Source of the DNA: Strobilurus pachycystidiatus
Lineage: Eukaryota > Basidiomycota > Agaricomycetes > Agaricales > Physalacriaceae
DNA: 64,000 nt
Direction: 5' to 3'
NCBI GenBank assembly: GCA_019915135.1
Contig: JAHLMK010000031.1
Location: 1-64,000, forward strand
The notes beneath the pieces were generated by a model. It was not told the DNA's origin, searched no databases, and saw only the letters and a program-made list of their open reading frames with translations. Made by a program: the position numbers and the translations under genes. Shown in pieces: positions 22,860 through 33,794 of the stretch (positions within the stretch are counted from its first letter, which is position 1; every line of letters starts with the position of its first letter).

Positions 22860-25829
22860 TCATTCATTGCTGTTTGCATTCACTCAGCAAACAGTTGACA
22901 ACGTTGATTAACCTGTGCTAATGCGTTGGGACTCACAAGGGCACTGTAAAGTAACCCGGTTGTCCCATAGCGGAAGTTGAGCCAAAATTCCCCGTCTGCA
23001 AACACAATTTGAGCACAGCATCTTCCACGTCGACTCTTCACAGCTGCAATCAGTTGATACTATCAATTCGACAAGTAAACATTGTTCATTAATCTTTGTT
23101 TCATCAATCGTCTCCTTGCCACTGGTTTGCATACCCCCGCCTCGCCCTGCTGTCAGTATTTATACTTAACTTGCCGCCTCGGCTACCGTATTCCCAAATG
23201 CAGGTTTGATACATGGTCTCAAAACGGAACAAAAAGCATTTGAGACAGATCAGGGAAGGCCATGGATGTTAGCCATCATAGTCACAAGCAGCAAAAGGAA
23301 TAACATCAGCTGTCACCATGATCCATGAAGTCTCCTGTGTATGCAGACGCAAGTCTGAAATCTGGGAACATAAATGCATGACGCCTGATTCCCACCCAGA
23401 TCACTCGTCCCAAGTTCAAAATATCATCACACACATCCTCACGTGATGTAAATCGATAGTGAAATACCAGCACATGGGCATAAAGTGTATATCACCAAAG
23501 TGCAAGTCGCGTATCATGCACTCAGGCCACTTGACGATTACTCCGTTTTTGCCTTGAGTTGAGCTCCTGCATTTACTTCCTCTATACTTGACTGATATAG
23601 CCATGAGCTTAAATCAAACGCACGTCTTCTGTAGGTGACTTTGTATTCAGAAGGCAAATACTTTACACAGTCAAGACTCAAAACCGGATTGAACCCAGCC
23701 GGCATTAAATGTACCTTCTGAATTTTCTCGCCAATTGTCTGGGTCTAGCGGATGGATTGAGCTCACCAAATGAGCATACTGACCTCTGTAGAAATCCCGT
23801 GAACATCTGTTGATCCTAGGAGTGACTGCGTCAAGCTTTCATTTGATTATCGTAAGGTAACAGCCCGGAATTTACAGAACTTACAGAAAACGAGGGTATG
23901 CGCGCCATCTCACAAACGGTCAAGAATTGCTCTGGATATTCTACAACGACGTCAGAATGGCTGTTGGTTGTGAGCGAGAGATATTGACACTGAAGGGAAT
24001 ACCGACATTTGAGTTTCTCAGAGGGCAGTGAGATTCACTGGATGACTCACAGACAACCGAATGGCATTGTATGTTGGGGACCAAGACCTATGTAGCTCAC
24101 TCTACACTGGAGTATACTCGGTGAAGAATGTGTCTTTCCGCCATTGAAAGCCACTGACCGGTTATTGACAGATTCGGCGCTGCAACAGCCCCAAACTTGT
24201 TTTCTCGCAATATGGCTCACAAACGGTGCAGACCGGCTTGTGTGGCGAGATTTTGCGTCAAAAACTTTAAGCGTGTCAGCCGTCGCTCTTATCATTTGTT
24301 TTCTAAATTTAGCAGAGTCGGTCTACCAGGACATGTCGTACCATAAATCCCTGTAACGATAGACATACCGCCCCCAATAGTGCACATTTGATGGCAATCC
24401 AAAACTGTATGCATTTAGTTAGACAGATATACTTGTTGTGGCGCCGGCAAATTTGGTATGTACTGTCCTAAGAATTCTTAGTTTTTGGTAATAGCTGTAA
24501 CGTTTCTAGATATCAAATGACAGGATACAACGGCAAAAGAATGCGCAGGTTGCACGTGAAACGCCTTCAAATTGTGACCCTTACCTGAACATTTGCCGTA
24601 TTTCCGTGCTGCCGGGCTGAGATATTGATGGAAGATGGTCCCCGCAATGTGAGCGGGCCACCGAGGTCGTTTGCGTCGTAGAGTGATTGGGTAGAGCTGT
24701 AATGCATTGGGAATAGTTGTGGTTGATGGGTAAGTTCCATTTTGGGAACAGCAGGTCGTCCATGTTGCTTGAGCTTAAATCACGACCACCGCATTGACGT
24801 TCACGGCTCCATTTCGATACATCTCGATTATAACTCCTTTCTCCTGTGACTCGCACCTAATTTTATCTGGAGACCACTGTGCTACTTATGTAAGTTGATA
24901 TCAAACTGGAGCGCGCTAAAGTCTTGATTTTTTGCGTCTAGACAATCTAGCAGCTCTGGCGCGCTGTCTGGACCCTGAAGCGCGATGAATTCAGGATAAA
25001 CTTGACCTACTACGCGAAAGAGACTTATATAATCTCATCTTGACGTGAATGCGGGGTTGTCCATGACGCCACTGGTAGAGGCGCAGCCGTCAATGTCCTC
25101 CTCCGTCTGACCCTGCTTTCTCTTTGAGTTCTTGCAGTCTGTATCTCTGGCTTCTGGGACAACCTCCACGTATTGCTTATTCACGAAGGTGGAAGATGAG
25201 ATGACCGTTGTCTCATTTTGACCAAATCTGACGACTTCGGCTCGCCGTCTTTCTGGGATGGATTCTTTGAGTTCATTAGCAGTTGCGGACAAATTATCTC
25301 GTTTTGTATCAAACAATACGTACCTTGCCGTATTTTTTGTCAGATCCACACGTGTCCAATGTACTACCAAGACTGCGCATAATACGCCTAGTCTAGTATA
25401 TCTTGACGCGTTAGAGCACACTGGATGCATCAGTATCTATTTTAGAGTGTCATCTTTTTGGATGCAAAGTCTGTCTTTACAGTGCTCCCGATGCACTGAA
25501 TTTTGAAATTTTACGAGGAGGAGAGAAAAGTGCATTAAGTAGAGCTCGTAGAGTTTTTGTTCTGTCTCAATTGAGACGCATATTTGCACTCATCTATTTT
25601 CTGAAATAATAGCGAATGCATATATTGTCCAGAGCGGGCGGTACACGTCTTGCAGCGCCGGCTATAGTTGCGCAAATTGCTATTCTACTCAACGTAAGTT
25701 TCTGCGCCCAAATGCCTCCATTTCCTTGACCCTGATTTGACTTATTGCTTTACTCTGAACTTAGCGGTGCTCAAATCAATATCTCAGTCAATATATAAGC
25801 TGGTACGGTGAGCCGGAGAATGCATGGGG
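22860..25829. other. No recognisable gene; one minus-strand open frame
   Basis: Only short frames. The most protein-like is 25035-25430 minus (131 residues: a hydrophobic N-terminal segment LGVLCAVLVVHW and a basic, polar C-terminal half). It lacks a known domain. Remaining sequence shows no splice-consistent structure I can support. Confidence 0.3.
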
Positions 25830-26360
25830 TCCAACCGCCTCCTTCCTTCAGTTCTTTTCAACTTTCCTACTCCTTCCTTGTCATGTCTCTGGCTTCTATG
25901 GCCAGTTTTGCGACCAAGGCGGCTGGAATTGTTTTTGGAAGTTTTTGGTCTCGGAATGATCAGGAAGACATATCAGTTAAAAGTCACGCACAATTTATTA
26001 GTTGATCTCATTCCTCTTTACTCCCACCACCTACATCGCACTATGGACCCCGGGCTCCCTCTCACACACTGCTCTCGTTGTTGCCGTCATTGTCAACGCT
26101 AACGTCTCCTTCCTAATCAGAATGGTCTTCATGATGGACATCAACGTTCTCCAAGCTAGTCCGCAGCTCATCATCATTGATGTCACCAACATTTGTGACG
26201 ACGGAATTGTGTACGCTCGCTATGTTCAACATATGGTATGTCGTCATCTTTCTCGTCCGCAGCTCATCATCATTGATGTCACCAACATTTGTGACAACGA
26301 GATTGTGTACGCTCGCTATGTCCAACATATAGTATGTCGTCATCTTTCTTGCCCTTGAAG
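25830..26360 (+). CDS. Hypothetical membrane-protein exon(s) with internal duplication
   Basis: A frame from about 26002 to 26358 has a hydrophobic stretch (ALVVAVIVNANVSFLI) followed by two direct 32-residue repeats (PQLIIIDVTNICD...YARYVQH). The preceding 25830-25950 also encodes a hydrophobic segment (SLASMASFATKAAG). It may be part of a multi-pass protein gene, but exon limits and start are not clear. No family was recognised with confidence. Confidence 0.3.
26161..26352 (+). repeat. 96-bp tandem duplication
   Basis: Two units of exactly 96 bp (26161-26256 and 26257-26352) begin with ccgcagctcatcatcattga and differ at only a few bases. The period is a multiple of three, so the open frame continues through both. 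Confidence 0.85.
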
Positions 26361-26703
26361 ATGCTAAAACCTTCCACAGACTGTCTTTCCGCCACGTCAA
26401 CTGTGACCTCTGCCACCTTATGTCCTGCTGCAAGGCAAGTTCCGGCACTCACTAAAATACATGCTTGTTGACGTTGTTTCCCTGGAATCGCCGGTAACTG
26501 TCATCGGGGGTTAGACAGCAAATGGCATTAAGACAGTTGACATCCCTATAGTCATGGCCCTGATTTCTGGACGGAGAATGCAAGAGATTGTCTGGACTCG
26601 GAGTTGGAGGTAAGTCGCTCCCTTGTGTACTTTGGCTATGAAGGCTTAACACTGACTTTGCAGACGGGTCCAAGCCATAAGGCGCCATTGACTGAGACTG
26701 GTA

Positions 26704-27738
26704 TCGAAGTAAAAGCGGATTCCAAGGGTAGGGAGCGTTTTCAGAGGCCTCTGCACCTCTCACACACTCTCTCATACTGTCTGAGCTCACTCAGTACAGT
26801 CTGGCACTGAGCAGCAGTGTGCTCATTGTGGTATCTCAACTTTCTCCAAATGAGCTCAAAATCATTTGGCAGTAAATCGCAAATCACAAGACATCGGTCA
26901 TAGCTACCATGTTGCTAATTGCACTCTCATGTCCCTCATGATGTCCCGGACCCATCCTATGAGTTTGGACATGTCACATCATCATGCCCATGTGTGGTAT
27001 CAACTTTTCTCCAAATGAGCTCAAATGCATTTGCGAGTAATTTCCATTTTTGGAGATGTAGCCTCATGCTACTGACTTCCTTTCTTGACCTACTAGCCTC
27101 AAGGCTATCTCCCCTACTTAGGGATGCTACCAATCACAGAAGCTGTCAATCATGACAGCATCTGTCAATCATTTCCAGAAGATCACTTCTGATGCCATGT
27201 GTTAAGTTACCCATATCTCAGCCATGTGACATGGAATAACTTTGCACTTTCCCAGGATCAATCTGTCATTATCTGGCCTAGGCCCAGTGCTGTCTGTCAG
27301 CTGATGCTGGGTCTAGGGCGCCCCAGAGTTGCGAGTTTGATCCCCACTGTGTTGCAGCTTGCTTCCTGCCTTCATCTTCGCATTTTGGCTCTGCAAGGTT
27401 TGCACACAGTGTCCCTCCAGTTCTGCTCACAGGAACTGATGCTCCTTTCACCAGTGTACGCTTTGGACAGTCTCTAGCCCTCCCTGCTGTCTGCTACAGC
27501 TAGATCTAACTCGATCTTTCACTGCTGTCCATTGTCACTGGTATGCTTATCCAACTTGATTTTGAGTTGATGCCTTATCTTGTGCACAGTGTCCAATCCC
27601 TGCCTGCTCCCACGCTTCCTGATAGCGTCGCACTTGGGATTCTGTGCACAGGTGTGTCCCCAGTCCACTCTCCATAGGCTACAAGCTCAATTTCGCTTCT
27701 GTGCTCAGTTTAGCTTGCTCTGCCTTTGTTTCTGCTTC
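26704..27738 (+). repeat. Ngaro copy 1 A1 repeat
   Basis: About 1035 bp, nearly identical to A2 at 30255-31291 until both diverge after tttgtttctgcttc. It contains the 5' untranslated and promoter region; the gag ATG follows 46 bp later. Confidence 0.9.
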
Positions 27739-27784
27739 ATCACCCTTGCTCCTACCTCGCACATCGCTCTGCTCATCCATCTCT

Positions 27785-29092
27785 ATGCCCCCCATCGCTG
27801 TCTCTGAGTCCTCCCACGATGATCTCGACGTTATTGCCTCTCCTCAGGCCTCCCCTGATCCTGAGGCCTCTCCTGCGCCCCATACCATCATTCCTGACTC
27901 TGAGATCGACCGCTCGCGCATCAAGAAGCTCAGTGAGAAGCTGCAGCTCCTTGTCACTCAGTTCTCTGATGGCACCATCGCTAACCACGCTGAGTTCATG
28001 CGTCAAGCACGGCTCACTGGTGCCAGCGCTCACGAGATGGCCGACTACATTGACCAAGTCACCCAGGTCATTGCTGCTCGACGTGCTGCCCGCGTCGACT
28101 CTGCACCTGCTGAGCCCACTGCCGACCCAGCCACTGTTGCTGCTCGTCAGGTTCAGGAGGAGCAGCAGCGCCAGCACAAGCAGGCTGTCGAGGACGCCGC
28201 TTGGGCCGCTCTTGCTGCCAACTTGGATGCCCTCGATGCTGAGGGCAACAGAGCAGCACCCGTTGTTCCTAGTCCGAACACCGGTCCTCTCTCTGCTGCC
28301 TTGTTTGCCAAGCTCCTTAATCCCACCTCCACCTCAGAGTCAGGGATTCCTTCCTCCATTCTTGCTGCAGCTCCTCATCTTGCGCAGCTCTCCTCCTTGT
28401 CTGATCTCTCTCCACATCTACAAGAGACAGACCGCCTCTGCAGACTCTTTAGAGCGGACAAGGATGCAGATGCTGTTGCAGACCTTCTCCGTTCCCTCTC
28501 TCATCCTGATCCATTTGCCCATTCCTTGTGGCGTCTCATTGTCCAAGATCTTTATGTTGACTTTGAGAAACTCCTTGCTTCCTTTGGGTCTCACCCATCT
28601 CATCATGATGATGAACCCAAGGACTTTGGAGGTGGTTATGCTCTTGTGCGCAAGGACCACGTCTCTGCACGTCGGTCTCTTTCCACAGAATCAGACTGGA
28701 CCCGCTGCTTTGATGCATGGTCTCGAGGTGTTCTCCTTGTCTACCCTCACCGGAACAAGGAGTTGGAGAAGTACAGAGCCATTGTGGTGGAGATGTTCCG
28801 TGCTTCTGAACCAGATCTTTCATTTCCTATCCGCTTTGATTGTCAGACTCGTGAACGTTATGCCAAGTCTCCTTTTGAGCTGCATGACCGGTCGTTAGCA
28901 ATTGCTGATATTGTGCTGCGCACAGGCATTGATGTGCGAGTTAGACACATTCCTGGAGTTGACAACATCATGGCAGACTTGTTGTCTCGCCTTCTGTTTG
29001 ATGATTTTTCCAAACAGTTTCCCTCCTACCGCGTCTGCACATTCCAGCCCCCAAGAGAGCTGGTTCCGGCGCGATGGAGAGAGTGCTTTTAG
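27785..29092 (+). CDS. Gag with in-frame RNase H tail (deletion fusion)
   Basis: ATG at 27785 (context atctctATGCC). The first about 370 residues are Gag: acidic start (SESSHDDLD), a helical region (RIKKLSEKLQLLVTQF), an Ala/Gln/Glu-rich segment, then a conserved domain with WRLIVQDLYVDFEKLLASF and WTRCFDAWSRGVLLVYPHR. At about 28888 the frame passes directly into LAIADIVLRTGIDVRVRHIPG...VDNIMADLLSR, the last strand of the element's RNase H, and stops at 29092. Compared with copy 2 the zinc-finger end of Gag, the whole reverse transcriptase and most RNase H are missing, yet the frame is preserved. The product could still be a Gag-like particle protein lacking its cysteine finger. It overlaps the recombinase start by 19 bp. 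Confidence 0.8.
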   Translation: MPPIAVSESSHDDLDVIASPQASPDPEASPAPHTIIPDSEIDRSRIKKLSEKLQLLVTQFSDGTIANHAEFMRQARLTGASAHEMADYIDQVTQVIAARRAARVDSAPAEPTADPATVAARQVQEEQQRQHKQAVEDAAWAALAANLDALDAEGNRAAPVVPSPNTGPLSAALFAKLLNPTSTSESGIPSSILAAAPHLAQLSSLSDLSPHLQETDRLCRLFRADKDADAVADLLRSLSHPDPFAHSLWRLIVQDLYVDFEKLLASFGSHPSHHDDEPKDFGGGYALVRKDHVSARRSLSTESDWTRCFDAWSRGVLLVYPHRNKELEKYRAIVVEMFRASEPDLSFPIRFDCQTRERYAKSPFELHDRSLAIADIVLRTGIDVRVRHIPGVDNIMADLLSRLLFDDFSKQFPSYRVCTFQPPRELVPARWRECF

Positions 29093-30087
29093 AGGCCTTG
29101 GGCAAGAGGAGAAAGACTGATCCCTCTCGCCCACCTATGGACTTGAAGAAACTAGATGACTTAGTCTTGTATCTACAAGTCCATGCAATTGAGAAGTCCA
29201 CTCGTAAAAACTATGCTACTGGTGCCAGAGACTATGCTAGATTCTGTCACAACCACAGCCTTCCTCTGGATCCCACTCCAGAAACTCTATCTCGCTATAT
29301 TGCTTATACATCTCAATTCATTGCCTCTGGCTCCAAATATCTTTCTGGAGCACGTCACTTTCTCAAGGAGTTCTATCCCTCATTCACTGAAGCTCGAGCT
29401 TCTGCTCTAGTGCAAGCTACTATCAGAGGAGCCAAAAAGATCAGAGCCGATCCAGTGAAGCGCAAACCACCTCTGCGCACTTCTCATCTGCAACTCTTTG
29501 TTGATACTGCAAATGCAACTCTGAGCTATGATGATCTTCTCTTTGCCACTCTTATGGCTTGTGCATTCTATGGCTGTCATTGCATGGGAGAGCTGCTACA
29601 GCTTAATTCCAAAGCACTCAAAGATTGGCGTAAGATTATCAAGAGAGCTTCTCTGCATTTTGAGCCTGGCTATGCAGGTTACAAGCTGCCTTATCACAAA
29701 GGTGATCAGTTCTATCAAGGAACAGACATGCTCTTCACTTCTCAGAAGATTGCAAACCCGGTTGAGCTTCTCAAGCAATACACCAAACTCCGAGACAAGC
29801 TCCATGGAGCTCGGTCTGCTCTCTTCATCTGTGAGAATGGGACTATTCCCACTCGCAGTTGGTTTGAAAGAAAGTTCTTTGCTCTGGTGGGAAGAGAATT
29901 TGGAGGTCACTCTGCTCGTTCTGGTGGTGCCACCTACTATGCTGGCTTAGGTCTCTCTGATGCTATCATCCAGGCTTTGGGCCGTTGGTCTTCAGAGGCC
30001 TTCAAGATCTATATTCGTGATAATCCAGCTGTACGTGCTGCACAACAGCTTGCAGTACAGAAGCAAGCCTCCACTTCCAATTCCTAA
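29074..30087 (+). CDS. Tyrosine recombinase (YR) of Ngaro copy 1
   Basis: An open frame of 337 residues from ATG 29074. The N-terminal part (residues 25-105) is the core-binding, SAM-like domain (KKLDDLVLYLQVHAIEKST, a YARFCHNHSLP block). The catalytic part shows an HxxR block (GHSARSGG) at about residue 285, a downstream GRWSSEAFKIYIR block at about 307-320 with the likely nucleophile Tyr, and an upstream conserved Met/Gly-Glu-Leu region (CMGELLQ) near residue 172. The enzyme would integrate a circular DNA copy by site-specific recombination, replacing the integrase of LTR elements. No stop or frameshift is visible, in contrast to copy 2. The length fits other Ngaro recombinases. Confidence 0.85.
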   Translation: MERVLLEALGKRRKTDPSRPPMDLKKLDDLVLYLQVHAIEKSTRKNYATGARDYARFCHNHSLPLDPTPETLSRYIAYTSQFIASGSKYLSGARHFLKEFYPSFTEARASALVQATIRGAKKIRADPVKRKPPLRTSHLQLFVDTANATLSYDDLLFATLMACAFYGCHCMGELLQLNSKALKDWRKIIKRASLHFEPGYAGYKLPYHKGDQFYQGTDMLFTSQKIANPVELLKQYTKLRDKLHGARSALFICENGTIPTRSWFERKFFALVGREFGGHSARSGGATYYAGLGLSDAIIQALGRWSSEAFKIYIRDNPAVRAAQQLAVQKQASTSNS

Positions 30088-30169
30088 CATCAATCTCTAC
30101 TCTCATCTCGCGCCTCGTTCACATTTTTTCTCACCACCACCATCCCCAACACACAACATTTATAGCTCT

Positions 30170-30254
30170 CATAGCCAGTCACGATCCGCGTAATTTATAG
30201 GCCCTTGGGCCCGTTTTAGCCTAACTTCATCGGTGTGAACCTTTAAGCATTGGT
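30170..30254 (+). repeat. Ngaro copy 1 B1 repeat
   Basis: About 85 bp from catagccagtcac to cattggt, repeated as B2 at 31358-31443. It abuts A2 directly, giving the B1-A2 junction ATTGGTCGAAG expected in the circular integration intermediate. Confidence 0.88.
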
Positions 30255-31291
30255 CGAAGTAAAAGCGGATTCCAAGGGTAGGGAGCGTTTTCAGAGGCCT
30301 CTGCACCTCTCACACACTCTCTCATACTGTCTGAGCTCACTCAGTACAGTCTGGCACTGAGCAGCAGTGTGCTCATTGTGGTATCTCAACTTTCTCCAAA
30401 TGAGCTCAAAATCATTTGGCAGTAAATCGCAAATCACAAGACATCGGTCATAGCTACCATGTTGCTAATTGCACTCTCATGTCCCTCATGATGTCCCGGA
30501 CCCATCCTATGAGTTTGGACATGTCACACCATTATGCCCATGTGTGGTATCAACTTTTCTCCAAATGAGCTCAAATGCATTTGCGAGTAATTTCCATTTT
30601 TGGAGATGTAGCCTCATGCTACTGACTTCCTTTCTTGACCTACTAGCCTCAAGGCTATCTCCCCTACTTAGGGATGCTATCTCCGATCACAGGAGCTGTC
30701 AATCATGACAGCATCTGTCAATCATTTCCAGAAGATCACTTCTGATGCCATGTGTTAAGTTACCCATATCTCAGCCATGTGACATGGAATAACTTCGCAC
30801 TTTCCCAGGATCAATCTGTCATCATCTGGCCTAGGCCCAGTGCTGTCTGTCAGCTGATGCTGGGTCTAGGGTGCCCCAGAGTTGCGAGTTTGATCCCCAC
30901 TGTATTGCAGCTTGCTTCCTGCCTTCATCTTCGCATTTTGGCTCTGCAAGGTTTGCACACAGTGTCCCTCCAGTTCTGCTCACAGGAACTGATGCTCCTT
31001 TCACCAGTGTACGCTTTGGACAGTCTCTAGCCCTCCCTGCTGTCTGCTACAGCTAGATCTAACTCGATCTTTCACTGCTGTTCATTGTCACTGGTATGCT
31101 TATCCAACTTGATTTCGAGTTAATGCCTTATCTTGTGCACAGTGTCCAATCCCTGCCTGCTCCCACGCTTCCTAATAGCGTCGCACTTGGGATTCTGTGC
31201 ACAGGTGTGTCCCCAGTCCACTCTTCATAGGCTACAAGCTCAATTTTGCTTCTGTGCTCAGTTTAGCTTGCTCTGCCTTTGTTTCTGCTTC
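30255..31291 (+). repeat. Ngaro copy 1 A2 repeat
   Basis: Direct copy of A1, nearly identical over 1037 bp. A 66-bp spacer (31292-31357) separates it from B2. Confidence 0.9.
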
Positions 31292-31357
31292 CCCACCCTC
31301 CACTCCCTGTAACTGTATCTAGTTTCTTGTCTGTACTTGTATCAGTTCAATGTAGTA

Positions 31358-31443
31358 CATAGCCAGTCACCGATCCACGTAATTTATAAGCCCTTGGGCC
31401 CGTTTTAGCCTAACTTCATCGGTGTGAACCTTTAAGCATTGGT
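31358..31443 (+). repeat. Ngaro copy 1 B2 repeat
   Basis: Direct copy of B1 with a few substitutions. It marks the 3' end of the element at GCATTGG. Confidence 0.88.
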
Positions 31444-31451
31444 TCCATCAA

Positions 31452-33749
31452 GTGGGGATCCATGCAGGATATGCTGTCACCTATGTTGAAGTTGTGGCTG
31501 GTAGTAATCCGCGGGACAATGTTATCTCAGAAATCCTTGCCATGTCGGATTCTTCAGACCGGCTATTGGAGGGAGATATTGCGCCTGACCCCCTAGCTGT
31601 TTGTCTCGGCTGGGGTAGCTATCTCCAAGCCGCGCCCATTGACCATGTCCAGGCAAGCGCATTTTATCCCGAGCAGGGCAGAGATGCGGTTCTCCATACC
31701 TTTCGTGCTATTGCACGCCACTACTATCACTCGATCACGGACTCTTTATCGTCATCATTACCAACTGAACTTGTATCAAAATATGTGAACTCGCCATCAC
31801 CTAGGTATGGAACAACTGTCTCCTCAAATCTCATTTCTTATACTCATGCAACGTTCTTAGTAAACACTTGAAGTCGACACCGTTCTCAGCGCCAAAAGAT
31901 ATTGACGTCAATGTCAATTATATGGTGTTGTACATCTGTTTTCTCTATCGTCATCTACATCATTCCCTGCATAAGTTTTCTTTCACGTTGTCGATGGATT
32001 TGACGAAACAGCTGACCAAACTCCATGCCAAAGTCTGCCTCGGTGTCCAGCAAGGGCTTGCGCCGGAAACCTACATCGAGTTTTTCCATGCTGTTGTATG
32101 GGATATGCTCACACTCCAGGAAGCAGGGACACAGTCTACGCATTGTCTGAGTCTCTTCATCTTGGCCACTCATCTCCGTGATGATCTGGGGTCACTTTTA
32201 CCGGTTCAGCGCCTGCCACCTGATTTTCGAAAGCTTCAATGGGCCTTTTGTGCAACTGCAGTTTGGGAAGTCATGCGCCTGCAACAGCTGAAGGACGATG
32301 ACAATGATCCGTTACAGTAGGCTGCTCTGCCTGTTCATCCTGGTGTGGACTGATAGGTTTCCAGACTTTATCACAAAGTGGTCGAGCCGTACCTCTCGGT
32401 AGACATTGGACGAACAACAACTTTCAGTGTCTTGCGCTCAATGCATTCCTTGACTGACCACCTTTCAATCACAGATACTCCCCTGCCTAGAACAATCTGG
32501 GATTCCTCTCAGACAGTACTCAGCTACGACGGATTCCCAATAATGATTGGAGAAATTGTCAAGTCAGCCTCCTCTGGGATTCTGATGCTAGAAGAGGATC
32601 TCTCTCAGATATGCAGCATCAATCTTGTACCCCTTCTGGCACATATTGATGCTTGACTTGAGGGCCATCCTGACTCCCTTCCCTTCCTGGACACGCGCCG
32701 GGACAAGTCCCCCGGGTTTTCATTCCTCTCAGCGTTGCAGGACGATACACAATGGATTCATGCAAGACAAGCTGCTTTGAGGCGCATTACACGCGATTGC
32801 TTTCGTTTTTCTGAAGCGCGGTGTGTCTCACAGCCAAGAGTGTCGATAGTTGGTCGCTAACAAAGGCTAGATGCTATTGCTCAATTGTTCAGGCTTATCG
32901 ACAATGCTGTAGGTCTGGCGTTCTTCTTGAATTTTCTTGGCTGCGGAGGAGGTCCAAATCAGACGGAAAACCAGGATCTTTGGCTGTTCAACAGTGCCGG
33001 TAAACATCACCAGGTCATCTTTGTAGACAAATGGCTGGGTATCGTATCGACACCCCATTCAGGAAAGCCCACTACCTACACTCCACCTTTGAAGCTGACT
33101 CAACTTCTACTGGTTTTATGGGGAGTTGTCTATCCACTTTCATCCTACTTGGCGCTGCGTGTGTGGGGCAAAACGACGGCCAGAAGCTACTATTCCCATG
33201 TGTATGTGCAGCTGGGAAGGCCAATGGATGAACCGGCATTGACGGCAGCACTGAAGAAGCATAGTCTGCACTGGTTTGGGAAAGAGATGGGAATCCGTGG
33301 CTTGCGCGCCGTATTATCCACTGTCATGCGCGACAAGACTGGGTGTTTCTATTCCAACATTGACAGTGCCGACATGTATGCCCATCAGGTCATTGATTGC
33401 CAATTGGGAGACTCTACGCGTACTGCGAATGCTCACTACGGTGTACATACTGACGCATACAAGAAATTGTCGCTCACTAAAGTGTCGTGGGATCATAATG
33501 TCAGCTTCAGCTGGCATTGCTTCCTGGGTTTCCCTTTGGGACGACATATGGGTTTTGACCGTCATGTTGTGTGTCTATCGTTGATTATTGAATCATCTTG
33601 TGATTGTCTGATGGTTTAGTTAGGTTGACCGTGATGTGCTGTCTCTTTATGATATGCTGATGGAGGACGCAAACCAGGAGATTTCAGTTGCCCTGGTGAG
33701 GTTGAAAGGCCCCATCATGGAGTTGCTAGCATCACTGTCTTTTGATTGA
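31452..33749 (+). pseudogene. RecQ/TLH-family-like protein, middle region (helicase-less)
   Basis: A chain of plus-strand coding segments directly 3' of Ngaro copy 1: AGYAVTYVEVVAGSNPRDN and QAAPIDHVQASAFYPEQGRD (31452-31830), a helical segment with EAGTQSTHCLSLFILATHLR (31990-32320), 32378-32656, LDTRRDKSPGFSFL (32690-32730), then a long segment 32885-33480 ending SADMYAHQVIDCQLGDSTRT, ANAHYGVHTDAYKKL, and a last exon VDRDVLSLYDMLMED after an intron-like stretch ending TTTAG near 33613. The AHQ...GDSTRTANAHYG block resembles the region preceding the helicase in large Agaricomycete RecQ-like proteins. Several stops between segments (near 32653 and 32858) are not all removable as introns, so it is probably decayed. 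The 5' part may have been separated by the Ngaro insertion. Confidence 0.4.
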
Positions 33750-33794
33750 AGTTTCTTTTCGTCATTGAAATAGGCTCAAGGTCATGGAATAAAA

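Larger units (their letters stand above)
26704..31443 (+). mobile_element. Ngaro-type YR retroelement, copy 1 (RT-deleted)
   Basis: Full element of about 4.74 kb with the split direct repeat order A1 (26704-27738), ORFs, B1 (30170-30254), A2 (30255-31291), B2 (31358-31443), which defines the Ngaro branch of DIRS-like tyrosine-recombinase retrotransposons. It begins TCGAAGT and ends GCATTGG, and no target duplication is present, as expected for YR elements. It encodes a Gag fused in frame to the end of RNase H, and an open tyrosine recombinase. About 1.95 kb present in copy 2 (end of gag, reverse transcriptase and most of RNase H) is deleted. It is non-autonomous, but its recombinase frame looks intact. 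Confidence 0.88.

Noticed and set aside
26704..31443. Reading the 1 kb direct repeats as LTRs of a Ty1/Ty3 element
   Set aside because: There is no TG...CA boundary, no target duplication, no integrase and no protease. The extra B repeats and the tyrosine recombinase fit the Ngaro type.
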